Both the position numbers and the translations under genes were made by a program. From NCBI GenBank assembly GCA_046760105.1, contig JBHIDJ010000017.1:1-37152 (forward strand): a DNA stretch of 37,152 nucleotides. Reading direction: 5' to 3'. The notes beneath the pieces are model-generated. The model was given only the letters and a program-made list of their open reading frames with translations, was not told the DNA's origin and made no database searches. This document shows positions 8,542-15,396 of this stretch, one piece after another; position 1 is the first letter of the stretch; each line of letters opens with the position of its first letter. The DNA is from JBHIDJ01 sp046760105 (lineage in GTDB: Bacteria > Pseudomonadota > Gammaproteobacteria > Acidiferrobacterales > SPGG2).

Positions 8542-8982
8542 ATGCGACAGATCGAAGGCGGTTGTCATTGCGGGAATATCCGATTTCAATTTCTATGGCC
8601 GTTGGTGGACACACAGATACCCGTTCGAGCATGCGGCTGTTCCTTCTGCACAAAACACAGCGGCATCTATACTTCACACCCAGAAGCGCAGCTTGCGGTC
8701 GAGATAGTCGACCGATCACTTGTTAATAAATATATGTTTGGCACGAAAACCGCAGAGTTCCATATTTGCTCGCGCTGTGGTGTTGTTCCATTTGTCACAA
8801 GTACGATTGACGGCCGTGAATATGCTGTAGTCAACGTGAATACTTTTAATGATGTGGATCCTTCGGAGCTAACTTCATCGGTGTCAAACTTCGATGCTGA
8901 AACGACGGCCGATCGTCTTGGGCGGCGCAAACGGAGCTGGATTCCCAACGTAAGTGTTACTCACGCTCATCCAGAAGCGTGA
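8542..8982 (+). CDS. GFA/CENP-V family zinc protein (complete cysteine set)
   Basis: A 146-residue protein of the glutathione-dependent formaldehyde-activating (GFA/CENP-V) fold. All seven zinc-ligand cysteines are visible: C8 and C10 (GGCHCG), C31, C33 and C36 (CGCSFC), C76 and C79 (CSRCG). GGAGA at 8531-8535 places the start at ATG 8542 rather than the TTG two codons earlier. The biochemical role of GFA proteins is poorly defined; the formaldehyde-glutathione adduct activity of the founding member has been questioned. It lies between two methyltransferases in the same orientation. Confidence 0.82.
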   Translation: MRQIEGGCHCGNIRFQFLWPLVDTQIPVRACGCSFCTKHSGIYTSHPEAQLAVEIVDRSLVNKYMFGTKTAEFHICSRCGVVPFVTSTIDGREYAVVNVNTFNDVDPSELTSSVSNFDAETTADRLGRRKRSWIPNVSVTHAHPEA

Positions 8983-9038
8983 GAAATAGGTGGTGTATCC
9001 TGGTCGCTCTATGTGGAAGTAATTTGCAGAGGTACGCG

Positions 9039-10094
9039 ATGAACAAGGATAAGGCAAAAGCCTTTACGAACAAGATATTTGGCGATATGGCGGGAGCAAT
9101 GACAGCCGGGTTGTGTTACGTGGGTACCAAGACCGGACTGTTCAAAGCAATGGCGGGGAAAGGGCCTTTGACACAGGAAAAGGTTGTGCGCGAATCCGGA
9201 TTGCAGTCACGTTACGTCGAAGAGTGGCTAAAGGGCATGGTGTGCGCGGGATACCTGGAATATGACCCCGATGATGAGACCTATTGCTTGCCCGACGAGC
9301 ATGCGTATCTGTTGGCCTCAGACGGAACGGATCATTTCGCGGGAGGATTATTTCATATGGCACCGGTCCTGCTTGGCGTGGCACCAAAGGTAGCGGATGC
9401 GTTCGAGAAGGGTGGAGGCGTGCCCTTTCAAGACTACGGTGACGCAGGGGTATTAGCGCTTGACCTGATCAATCGAGGGAACTACGAGCATCGGTTTGCC
9501 GACTATTGGCTGAAGGCGGTGCCTGATGTGGTCTCGCGGTTGGAAGCCGGAGCGGATGCGTTAGACGTCGGCTGTGGCGTAGGTCGTGTTTCCCTAGCGC
9601 TAGCCAAGGCGTTCCCAAAGACACGGTTCGTCGGCGTGGATCTGGATGTGGAGTCGATCCGGCAGGCAAATGCCAGCGCCGAAGCCCACGGTTTGTCCGA
9701 TCGCGTACGGTTCTTGGCGCAAGGCATGGACGAGCTTGGTTCGGCAGAACGTTTTGATCTTATTACGGCGTGCGACTGTGTTCACGATTTTACGATGCCG
9801 GTCGAGACATTGCGGAAAATCCGGGTGCGGCTCAAGCCTGATGGCACGTTGTTCATCATTGAGCCCAAGGTCGCTGACAAGCTAGAGGACAACTGCAACC
9901 CCATTGCCACCATGTTTTACGGATTCAGCGTCTTTCACTGCATGACGCAATCCTTGGCTCACGGTGGCGCGGGGCTAGGTACATGCATGGGTCCGGGACG
10001 GACAGAGCAACTGGTGCGTGAGGCAGGATACAGTCAGTTTGAGCAGTTAGCTATTAAGAGCCAAGTGAATTTATTTTATGCTGTCCGGCCTTAA
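9039..10094 (+). CDS. SAM-dependent methyltransferase with N-terminal winged helix (Rv2258c-like)
   Basis: A 351-residue class I methyltransferase. The N-terminal helical/winged-helix part (about 5-100; MAGAMTAGLCYVGTKTGLF, SRYVEEWLKGMVCAGYLEY) resembles Rv2258c-type enzymes. The Rossmann domain has ALDVGCGVGRVSLALA as motif I, FVGVDLD as the acidic strand, and DLITACDCVHDF downstream. The substrate is unknown. ATG 9039 is chosen because AGAGG precedes it and the family begins with a short helix; the frame is open to 8979 but that extension overlaps the preceding gene. It is not closely related to the methyltransferase at 7399, so the array did not arise by a simple duplication. Confidence 0.85.
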   Translation: MNKDKAKAFTNKIFGDMAGAMTAGLCYVGTKTGLFKAMAGKGPLTQEKVVRESGLQSRYVEEWLKGMVCAGYLEYDPDDETYCLPDEHAYLLASDGTDHFAGGLFHMAPVLLGVAPKVADAFEKGGGVPFQDYGDAGVLALDLINRGNYEHRFADYWLKAVPDVVSRLEAGADALDVGCGVGRVSLALAKAFPKTRFVGVDLDVESIRQANASAEAHGLSDRVRFLAQGMDELGSAERFDLITACDCVHDFTMPVETLRKIRVRLKPDGTLFIIEPKVADKLEDNCNPIATMFYGFSVFHCMTQSLAHGGAGLGTCMGPGRTEQLVREAGYSQFEQLAIKSQVNLFYAVRP

Positions 10095-10164
10095 GGAATT
10101 AGCGCGAAGGAATAAGCGAACAACGGCGGTAAACGGAACGGACGAAGGGAAGACAAAGAAAATA

Positions 10165-10539
10165 GTGAGCACACACAAAGGTAGCTGCCATTGTGGTCAC
10201 GTCAGGTTTGAAGTGATCGCGCCTGCGGAGCTTGAGGTGGACGAGTGCAATTGCTCGATGCTTGCTTATCTCCACCTAATCGTTCCGAAGAACCGATTCA
10301 GGCTTCTTCAAGGCGACGAGTTCCTAACTACCTACACGTTTAATACGGGAGTGGCCCAGCACTACTTCTGCTCCGTATGTGGAATAAAGTCGTTCTATGT
10401 TCCGCGTTCGCACCCGGAGGGTGTTAGCGTGAACGCACGTTGTCTTGATCCCAGCACGATCACGAAGCTTACAATTCGACCATTCGAGGGTGTTGACTGG
10501 GAAACCCATACTTCAGAACTGAAACCGCTCGAAGAGTAG
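10165..10539 (+). CDS. GFA/CENP-V family protein lacking one zinc cysteine
   Basis: About 124 residues from a GTG start; the frame is open to an ATG at 10078 that overlaps the previous gene, so the start is uncertain. GFA hallmarks are KGSCHCGHVRFEV (C8, C10), ECNCSM (C28, C30), LHLIVPKNRFRLLQG and FCSVCGIKSFYVPRSHP (C69, C72). The family normally has CxCxxC in the central motif followed by a few residues before the YLHLIVP strand. Here it reads CNCSMLAYLHLIVP, so the third cysteine is missing and the segment is about three residues short. That looks like a small in-frame deletion that removes a zinc ligand, so the protein may be inactive or may bind metal differently. Confidence 0.78.
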   Translation: MSTHKGSCHCGHVRFEVIAPAELEVDECNCSMLAYLHLIVPKNRFRLLQGDEFLTTYTFNTGVAQHYFCSVCGIKSFYVPRSHPEGVSVNARCLDPSTITKLTIRPFEGVDWETHTSELKPLEE

Positions 10540-10682
10540 ACCGTAGGTGACGTGTCACCGAGTCGTTAGTGGGCGTGGCTTACTCAGCCGCGAAGGCCTA
10601 TCGCATGCATGTAGTGGAGGGTTCGGTGAAGGAAGAACCACTTGCCGTGGAATACATTGGAAGGCCAACAAGACTCCGTGAC

Positions 10683-10931
10683 ATGAGACCAGCCATGCTC
10701 GTACTTGTCGTTGTCTTGTCAGGAATCGGTTGTTCTTCCAACCGTGCCAGCATACCAGCGTCTAACTATGCTTTAACTCCATGCACCGAGCCACGACCTG
10801 AGATTTGTACGCGGGAGTACATACCTGTTTGCGGACAGCGAGAGAACGGCGAATGGAAGACTTACTCTACTGCCTGTACGGCGTGTAGTGACACGCGCGT
10901 CTTGGGCTACAAGCCTGAGGCGTGCAAGTGA
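10683..10931 (+). CDS. Small Kazal-type domain lipoprotein
   Basis: An 82-residue exported protein. The start at 10683 gives a short basic start, a hydrophobic core (MLVLVVVLSGIG) and a cysteine followed by SSN, a plausible but imperfect lipobox. The mature part carries a Kazal-like pattern: CTREYIPVCG, a glycine/lysine turn, TYSTACTACSD and GYKPEAC. Kazal domains inhibit serine proteases in animals; in bacteria such small periplasmic lipoproteins have no established target. No good Shine-Dalgarno is seen, and the frame is open further upstream to 10569. It lies just before the zur promoter and is probably an independent unit. Confidence 0.65.
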   Translation: MRPAMLVLVVVLSGIGCSSNRASIPASNYALTPCTEPRPEICTREYIPVCGQRENGEWKTYSTACTACSDTRVLGYKPEACK

Positions 10932-10964
10932 ATTCAGACGAAAGATTGAAGAAATGGAAGCAGT

Positions 10965-10994
10965 ATGACACCAGTCGCTGAACATTGTTATACT
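10965..10994 (+). promoter_or_regulatory. zur promoter
   Basis: A -35-like ATGACA (10965-10970) and -10-like TATACT (10989-10994) are separated by 18 bases. The -10 lies inside the Zur box, so Zur binding would block RNA polymerase. Transcription should start near 11001, about 29 bases before the zur ATG. Confidence 0.55.
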
Positions 10995-11000
10995 ATAACA
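10986..11000. promoter_or_regulatory. Zur box upstream of zur
   Basis: TGTTATA-C-TATAACA is a perfect 7-1-7 palindrome. It matches the gammaproteobacterial Zur consensus core (GTTATAnTATAAC), and the match extends imperfectly outwards. Its place 29 bases before zur implies zinc-dependent autorepression of zur and the downstream M23 peptidase. Confidence 0.88.
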
Positions 11001-11029
11001 TTACAAGATCCGCAGTCCGAGGGGCTTTC

Positions 11030-11524
11030 ATGCCGAGACGACGTATTCTTGTGCCGTTCAAGAAACGCACACACGATCATAAGAAGTGTATCAACCATGC
11101 AGTCGCGTCAGCGCAAACCACGTGTGAGAAACGCGGTCTGCGGCTGACAAAGCTCCGTCGCCGTGTGCTAGAGTTAGTATGGCGTCGCCACATGCCGATG
11201 AAGGCATACGACATTCTCGACCAGTTGCGCAAGGAGGGTCGAGCGGCCGCGCCGCCCACTGTTTACCGGGCACTAGATTTTCTTCTGGAGGCAGGTTTGG
11301 TACATCGCATCGAGTCGCTGAATGCCTTTGTCGGTTGCGGGGGGCCGGGCACGCCCCATTCTGGACAATTTCTGATTTGCCGGCGCTGTCGTGCTGTCGC
11401 GGAGATCGATGCGCCGGCGGTAGCAAAGGCGCTTGTGATGGGCGCGGAAAGGCTCGGATTTCAGGCCGATCGGCAAACAATAGAGATCAAAGGATTGTGT
11501 TCCAACTGCAGCGGGACCGCCTGA
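11030..11524 (+). CDS. zur: Zinc uptake regulator Zur (Fur family)
   Basis: A 164-residue Fur-family repressor that, with zinc bound, shuts off zinc acquisition genes. The N-terminal winged helix (about 20-95) includes TKLRRRVLELVWRRHMPMKAYDIL and PPTVYRALDFLLEAGLVHRIES. Zinc sites are visible: structural CRRC and CSNC, and a regulatory site built from the LVHRIE histidine, LNAFVGC, the histidine in TPHSGQF and the acidic EID. The motif LNAFVGC-H-QFLIC is typical of Zur rather than Fur. GAGGGG fixes the ATG at 11030. The gene is preceded by a perfect Zur box and followed after five bases by the M23 peptidase gene. The divergent znuA/znuCB units are about 2 kb away. Confidence 0.93.
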   Translation: MPRRRILVPFKKRTHDHKKCINHAVASAQTTCEKRGLRLTKLRRRVLELVWRRHMPMKAYDILDQLRKEGRAAAPPTVYRALDFLLEAGLVHRIESLNAFVGCGGPGTPHSGQFLICRRCRAVAEIDAPAVAKALVMGAERLGFQADRQTIEIKGLCSNCSGTA

Positions 11525-11529
11525 ATCTG

Positions 11530-12372
11530 ATGAGACGTGCCGTTCTTGTCATTGCACCCGCGATGGTGGCATTGTCAAGCGGTTCGACCTATGCCGGTAT
11601 GCTAGCGCTCGAAGGTTTACTTGTGCAGGGCGGCCTCGTGCAGGGTCGTACCGATGCGGATGCGAAAGTGGTCTTTGAAGGGCGTCCGGTACGGGTGTCA
11701 GAGGAAGGCCTATTCCTGATCGGCTTTGGTCGCGATGCGCCGCCGCAAGCACGATTACTGATTACCTTTCCAGACGGTAACCGCGAACGGCGTGTGCTCA
11801 ATATCCAGCGACGCCAGTACAAGATTCAGCGCATCGACGGTCTGCCTCCGCGCAAGGTGAGCCCACCTGAGGAAGAGCTGCCGCGTATTCGAGCCGAGAC
11901 GACCCTGATCAAGAAGGCACGTGCACGTAATGACGCGCGTACTGATTTCCTCACCGGCTTTACGTGGCCAGTCAAGGGGAGAATAACCGGCGTATACGGC
12001 AGCCAACGCATCCTGAACGGCGAACCGCGCCGTCCCCATTATGGACTGGACATCGCTGCACCGGAGGGGACACCGGTTCATGCGCCGGCCGATGCCGTGG
12101 TGACACTAACGCATACTGATATGTTTTTCTCCGGGGGCACACTTATCCTGGATCATGGTCACGGTCTCTCATCGACCTTTATCCATTTGAACCGCATTTT
12201 AGTCAAAGAGGGCGCACACGTGCGCCAGGGCGATGCGATTGCCGAGGTCGGTGCGACCGGTCGTGCCAATGGGGCCCATCTTGACTGGCGAATCAATCTC
12301 TTCAAGCGGCGCCTCGATCCGCAGCTCATCCTCGAATCGATGTCCGCACCTGTCAAGCAATCGTCGAATTAG
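11530..12372 (+). CDS. M23 (LytM-type) metallopeptidase in the zur operon
   Basis: A 280-residue exported peptidase, with an N-terminal signal-like segment (about 1-22, ending TYAG), an N-terminal beta domain (about 25-110) and a C-terminal M23 domain (about 145-265). Zinc-site residues are H170 and D174 (HYGLDIAAPEG), with catalytic-region histidines H209/H211 and H219 (FIHL). The last motif, usually HLH, reads HLD (GAHLDWRINL), so the third ligand position is D252; I recall this HLDW form in other proteobacterial M23 proteins. The family cuts peptidoglycan cross-links in the periplasm. It starts five bases after zur, so it is co-transcribed and probably induced on zinc starvation. Confidence 0.85.
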   Translation: MRRAVLVIAPAMVALSSGSTYAGMLALEGLLVQGGLVQGRTDADAKVVFEGRPVRVSEEGLFLIGFGRDAPPQARLLITFPDGNRERRVLNIQRRQYKIQRIDGLPPRKVSPPEEELPRIRAETTLIKKARARNDARTDFLTGFTWPVKGRITGVYGSQRILNGEPRRPHYGLDIAAPEGTPVHAPADAVVTLTHTDMFFSGGTLILDHGHGLSSTFIHLNRILVKEGAHVRQGDAIAEVGATGRANGAHLDWRINLFKRRLDPQLILESMSAPVKQSSN

Positions 12373-12387
12373 TCCTTCTATACTTCG

Positions 12388-12469
12388 AGTAGCAAGTAGC
12401 AAGCATGATTAGAAAGTTACAACCGTAATACGCCTTTCCTTGCTACTTATTACTTGTAACTTGTATTTT
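12388..12469. repeat. Interleaved inverted repeats made of heptad units
   Basis: Between the convergent M23 and znuA genes, heptad units AGTAGCA (12388-12394, 12395-12401) face heptads GCTACTT, ATTACTT, GTAACTT, GTATTTT (12442-12469). This creates two perfect inverted repeats: AAGTAGCAAG 12394-12403 with 12439-12448, and AAGTTACAA 12414-12422 with 12454-12462. They are interleaved (A-B-A'-B'), which could allow a pseudoknot or alternative hairpins. It may act as a bidirectional terminator, but there is no classical U-tract hairpin. Confidence 0.6.
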
Positions 12470-13436
12470 ATTTAGATAGACAGCCGACAATTGCAGAAAC
12501 GTTAGCCTTCATCATTTCTAGATAGACGTCTGGTCCCGGTTCAAAAGCGGACCCCTGCGGATCTAGCACGCCGCGATCGGCGTCGGTACCCTCGACGATT
12601 GTTTTAATGAGTGCGGATTCAAACTGCGGTTCGCCGAACACGCAACGTGCATGCAGTTCTTTGATTGTGGATCGTATTTCTCTGAGACGTCGTGCACTCG
12701 GCATGCGGTCAGGGCTAACCGTAATCGACCCTATCGCGTTCAGTGCATAATGCGTCTCGAGATACTGATAGGCATCGTGGAACACGACATAAGGAATATC
12801 TCGCACAGTTGCAAGCTTTCGTTCTGCCTCTCGATCCATAACAACAATCCGCTGCACCATCTTCACACCGTTGGACGCATAAGCTTTTGCGTTTGCTGGA
12901 TCCACATGGCTTAGGGTCCGCACGATCTCATCGACCATCCGTTTGGCGTTGTCTGGGTCAAGCCACACATGCGCGTCGAACTGGCCATGATGGTGTTCCA
13001 GTTCGCGTTCTTTATGCTCAGTATGTCGCTTATAGTTCTCACGTGTGCTCTGTTGGGGTCTCCCCCATGCCCCAGCTTCACGATTGCGCAACAGGTTGAT
13101 CCCCTTGGTCTCCATCAAGTCAACCACCAACGCTTTGTCCCCGAGCGAAGACAGTGGTTTTTGCAGAAAGGTCTCGAGCGATGCGTCAATCCGAAACACT
13201 ACCGTGGCTTCGCTCAATCTCGCCGCATCCGACGGTCGCAACTGGTAGGCGTGTGGTGAACCGTAACCGCGGACCAGTAGCGTAGGCTCACCGATGCCTG
13301 CCATAACGGCCGCGACCAATGAATGCACGGGCGCTATGCTGGCTACCACCTTCGGCGTCCCAGTCGCCGAGGTGCTGAAAGCAAGTGCAAGAAACGCCCC
13401 GCAGCAAGCTGTGACAGAAGTGCGTCGCGCGGTCAT
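12468..13436 (-). CDS. znuA: Zinc ABC transporter substrate-binding protein ZnuA
   Basis: A 322-residue periplasmic zinc-binding protein of the cluster A-I solute receptors. It has a signal peptide (about 1-26) and the three zinc histidines H62 (SPHAY), H156 (FDAHVWLDP) and H220 (VVFHDAY). A charged His-rich loop (about 138-156, with HTEH and HHH) is typical of zinc rather than manganese receptors. It is divergent from znuCB, with one Zur box between them serving both directions, and convergent with the M23 peptidase gene. It passes zinc to the ZnuB permease. Confidence 0.93.
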   Translation of the reverse strand: MTARRTSVTACCGAFLALAFSTSATGTPKVVASIAPVHSLVAAVMAGIGEPTLLVRGYGSPHAYQLRPSDAARLSEATVVFRIDASLETFLQKPLSSLGDKALVVDLMETKGINLLRNREAGAWGRPQQSTRENYKRHTEHKERELEHHHGQFDAHVWLDPDNAKRMVDEIVRTLSHVDPANAKAYASNGVKMVQRIVVMDREAERKLATVRDIPYVVFHDAYQYLETHYALNAIGSITVSPDRMPSARRLREIRSTIKELHARCVFGEPQFESALIKTIVEGTDADRGVLDPQGSAFEPGPDVYLEMMKANVSAIVGCLSK

Positions 13437-13486
13437 GCTGCTTTATGGCGGTTACGTCAACGGTTGTGCTACGGTCAGAAAAGCAA

Positions 13487-13501
13487 TGTTATAATGTAAC
13501 A
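13487..13501. promoter_or_regulatory. Zur box between znuA and znuCB
   Basis: TGTTATA-A-TGTAACA is a 7-1-7 inverted repeat with one mismatch, the same site type as upstream of zur. It contains a perfect -10 TATAAT (13490-13495) for rightward transcription, with no convincing -35. One Zur dimer set here could repress both znuA and znuCB. Confidence 0.85.
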
Positions 13502-13522
13502 TAAATGACATGGGAGCGAACC

Positions 13523-14326
13523 TTGGATCAACCGGGATCAAATAAGGTGACGCGGCGAGATCCGTTAATTGAGGCGCGCGGTGTGTCTGTCAGACTCGGT
13601 GGGCGACTGGTTTTAGACAACGTCGACCTCCAGGTATCGCGCGGTGAGATCGTCACCCTGGTGGGGCTCAACGGGTCCGGTAAATCGACGCTGGTGCGTA
13701 CCTTGCTCGGTTTGCTGAAGCCGCAGCGCGGCAGTGTCACACACCTGTCCGGTTTGCGGGTCGGCTACTCGCCGCAGCATGTCTCTAGAGACCCCACCTT
13801 GCCGATGACCGTACGCCGATTCTTGACCCTGGGTACACACGCTCCGCCGTCACGTCTCCAGTCTGTGCTTGGCGATGTCGGCGCGCGCGACGTGCTCGAT
13901 CACCAGATCGCGGATATCTCCGGGGGGGAGCTTCATCGGGTCTTGCTTGCACGCGCGTTGCTGCGGGAGCCGCATCTCCTGGTGCTCGATGAGCCGCTGG
14001 CGGGTGTCGACGTGTCGAGTCAGTCAGATCTCTATCGTCTCATCGCGGCTGTGCGGGATCGCTATGAGTGCGGGGTACTACTCGTGTCCCACGAGCTGCA
14101 TGTAGTAATGGCCGCCACTGATACCGTCGTTTGTATCAACCGCCACGTGTGCTGCAAAGGACATCCACGGTCGGTAGCACGGGATCCCCAGTTCATCTCT
14201 TTATTCGGAAGACAGATAGCAGAGACCGTTGCCGTGTATGAACATCATCACGATCATCGCCATGAGGTTACTGGTGCGACCGTACCGCTCGATCAGTCAA
14301 CGCAAAGCAGCGAGACCAGTTCGTGA
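13523..14326 (+). CDS. znuC: Zinc ABC transporter ATP-binding protein ZnuC
   Basis: The ATPase of the ZnuABC zinc importer, 267 residues from the TTG at 13523. Walker A is GLNGSGKST, the signature ISGGE, Walker B LLVLDEP, and the switch histidine is in VSHELH. The C-terminus carries a His-rich tail (YEHHHDHRHEV), common in ZnuC. The frame also contains an ATG at 13505, but it is almost at the predicted transcription start (about 13502) and has no Shine-Dalgarno, whereas GGGAG (13512-13516) sits six bases before TTG 13523. The stop overlaps the znuB start (TGATG), so the two are translationally coupled. Confidence 0.92.
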   Translation: MDQPGSNKVTRRDPLIEARGVSVRLGGRLVLDNVDLQVSRGEIVTLVGLNGSGKSTLVRTLLGLLKPQRGSVTHLSGLRVGYSPQHVSRDPTLPMTVRRFLTLGTHAPPSRLQSVLGDVGARDVLDHQIADISGGELHRVLLARALLREPHLLVLDEPLAGVDVSSQSDLYRLIAAVRDRYECGVLLVSHELHVVMAATDTVVCINRHVCCKGHPRSVARDPQFISLFGRQIAETVAVYEHHHDHRHEVTGATVPLDQSTQSSETSS

Positions 14327-15126
14327 TGGATGACTTTCTGATTCGTGCTGTGTTCGGCGGCGTTGGCGTCGCGCTCGCGGCGGGCCCGCTCGGTTGTTTC
14401 CTCGTATGGCGACGCATGGCCTTTTTTGGCGCAGCACTTTCACACTCGGCGCTACTCGGCGTGGCGCTTGGGTTTCTGCTTGGCATTAACCTTACACTGG
14501 GGATTGCCTTATTCTGTTTGCTGCTCGCTACGCTACTCTTGCTGCTCGAACGGCAGCGTTTTCTCGCGAGTGATACCCTGCTTGGCATATTGGCACACGG
14601 GACACTAGCCGCTGGTCTCGTCACGATCGCGTTTATGGAAAATTTGCGAATCGACCTCATGGCATATCTATTCGGTGATGTACTGGCAGTTGATATCGAG
14701 GATTTGTATTTGATTTACGGGCTGGCGATTGTGACGGCTGTCGCCTTGTTTTTTGTTTGGCGACCCTTGCTTTCGATCACCGTCGAAGAGGATATTGCGG
14801 CCGTGGAAGGGGTTCCAGTTACCCGGGTGCGATTGGTGTTTGTTTTGCTTATCGCTACACTTGTCGCCGTTGGTATGAAAGTGGTTGGGATGCTTTTGAT
14901 CATTTCGCTGTTGATCATTCCCGCCGCCGCCGCGCGCCGGCTGTCGAAAACGCCGGAGCAGATGGCGGTAATCGCAGTAGTGATGGGAGCGCTTTCGGTG
15001 GTGTTAGGTTTGTTCGGCTCGCTGCAGTGGGACATTCCCTCCGGCCCCGCTATCGTGGCGGTCGCGGTGCTAATCTTTGGTGTGATCATCACCTGGCCAC
15101 GTTGGCGCACACCGCAGTCCCAGTGA
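14326..15126 (+). CDS. znuB: Zinc ABC transporter permease ZnuB
   Basis: A 266-residue inner-membrane permease of the ABC-3 family with about seven to eight hydrophobic helices. Typical segments are FLIRAVFGGVGVALAAGPLG, FGAALSHSALLGVALGF, GDVLAVDIEDL and MKVVGMLLIISLLIIPAAAAR. It forms the channel of the zinc importer with ZnuC. The ATG at 14326 overlaps the znuC stop by one base; a GTG three bases earlier is less likely. It belongs to the Zur-controlled znuCB operon. Confidence 0.92.
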   Translation: MDDFLIRAVFGGVGVALAAGPLGCFLVWRRMAFFGAALSHSALLGVALGFLLGINLTLGIALFCLLLATLLLLLERQRFLASDTLLGILAHGTLAAGLVTIAFMENLRIDLMAYLFGDVLAVDIEDLYLIYGLAIVTAVALFFVWRPLLSITVEEDIAAVEGVPVTRVRLVFVLLIATLVAVGMKVVGMLLIISLLIIPAAAARRLSKTPEQMAVIAVVMGALSVVLGLFGSLQWDIPSGPAIVAVAVLIFGVIITWPRWRTPQSQ

Positions 15127-15151
15127 GCCTTGAAAACTGGTACCAACGGTC

Positions 15152-15289
15152 GTGACGACAGCGACGTCCACATCTGCTGAGGCACTCCCGTTGGCGACCC
15201 CCTCCAGGACGAGCAAGATCTTTCACTGGTGGATGTTTGTGGTATCCGTGGCTTTATTCTACGCTCTCGCTATCGTAGGGCTCAGCTAA
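15152..15289 (+). CDS. Possible 45-residue single-TM protein downstream of znuB
   Basis: A GTG at 15152 opens a 45-codon frame 25 bases after znuB. The product has a Ser/Thr/Ala-rich N-terminus, a charged RTSK turn and one clear transmembrane helix (WWMFVVSVALFYALAIVGL) ending at the C-terminus. The tidy polar-then-hydrophobic layout argues for a real small membrane protein. No Shine-Dalgarno is visible and no family is recognised. If real, it belongs to the znuCB transcript. Confidence 0.4.
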   Translation: MTTATSTSAEALPLATPSRTSKIFHWWMFVVSVALFYALAIVGLS

Positions 15290-15300
15290 GAAAACTCTGT

Positions 15301-15336
15301 CGCAGTGAGAGCCTTGTCTCAGTTGCTCTCACTGCG
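15301..15336 (+). promoter_or_regulatory. Stem-loop in the znuB-yhhQ intergenic region
   Basis: CGCAGTGAGAG (15301-15311) pairs perfectly with CTCTCACTGCG (15326-15336) around a 14-base loop. No T-run follows, so it is not a standard intrinsic terminator. It lies 60 bases before yhhQ and could be a leader structure, an operator, or a Rho-independent end lacking its tail. It does not look like a preQ1-I riboswitch. Confidence 0.5.
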
Positions 15337-15396
15337 TGCAAGAGGATCCTTGGATTAATCGATAGAAGATGAAGGCGCCTCACTTGTAATCGTTCG

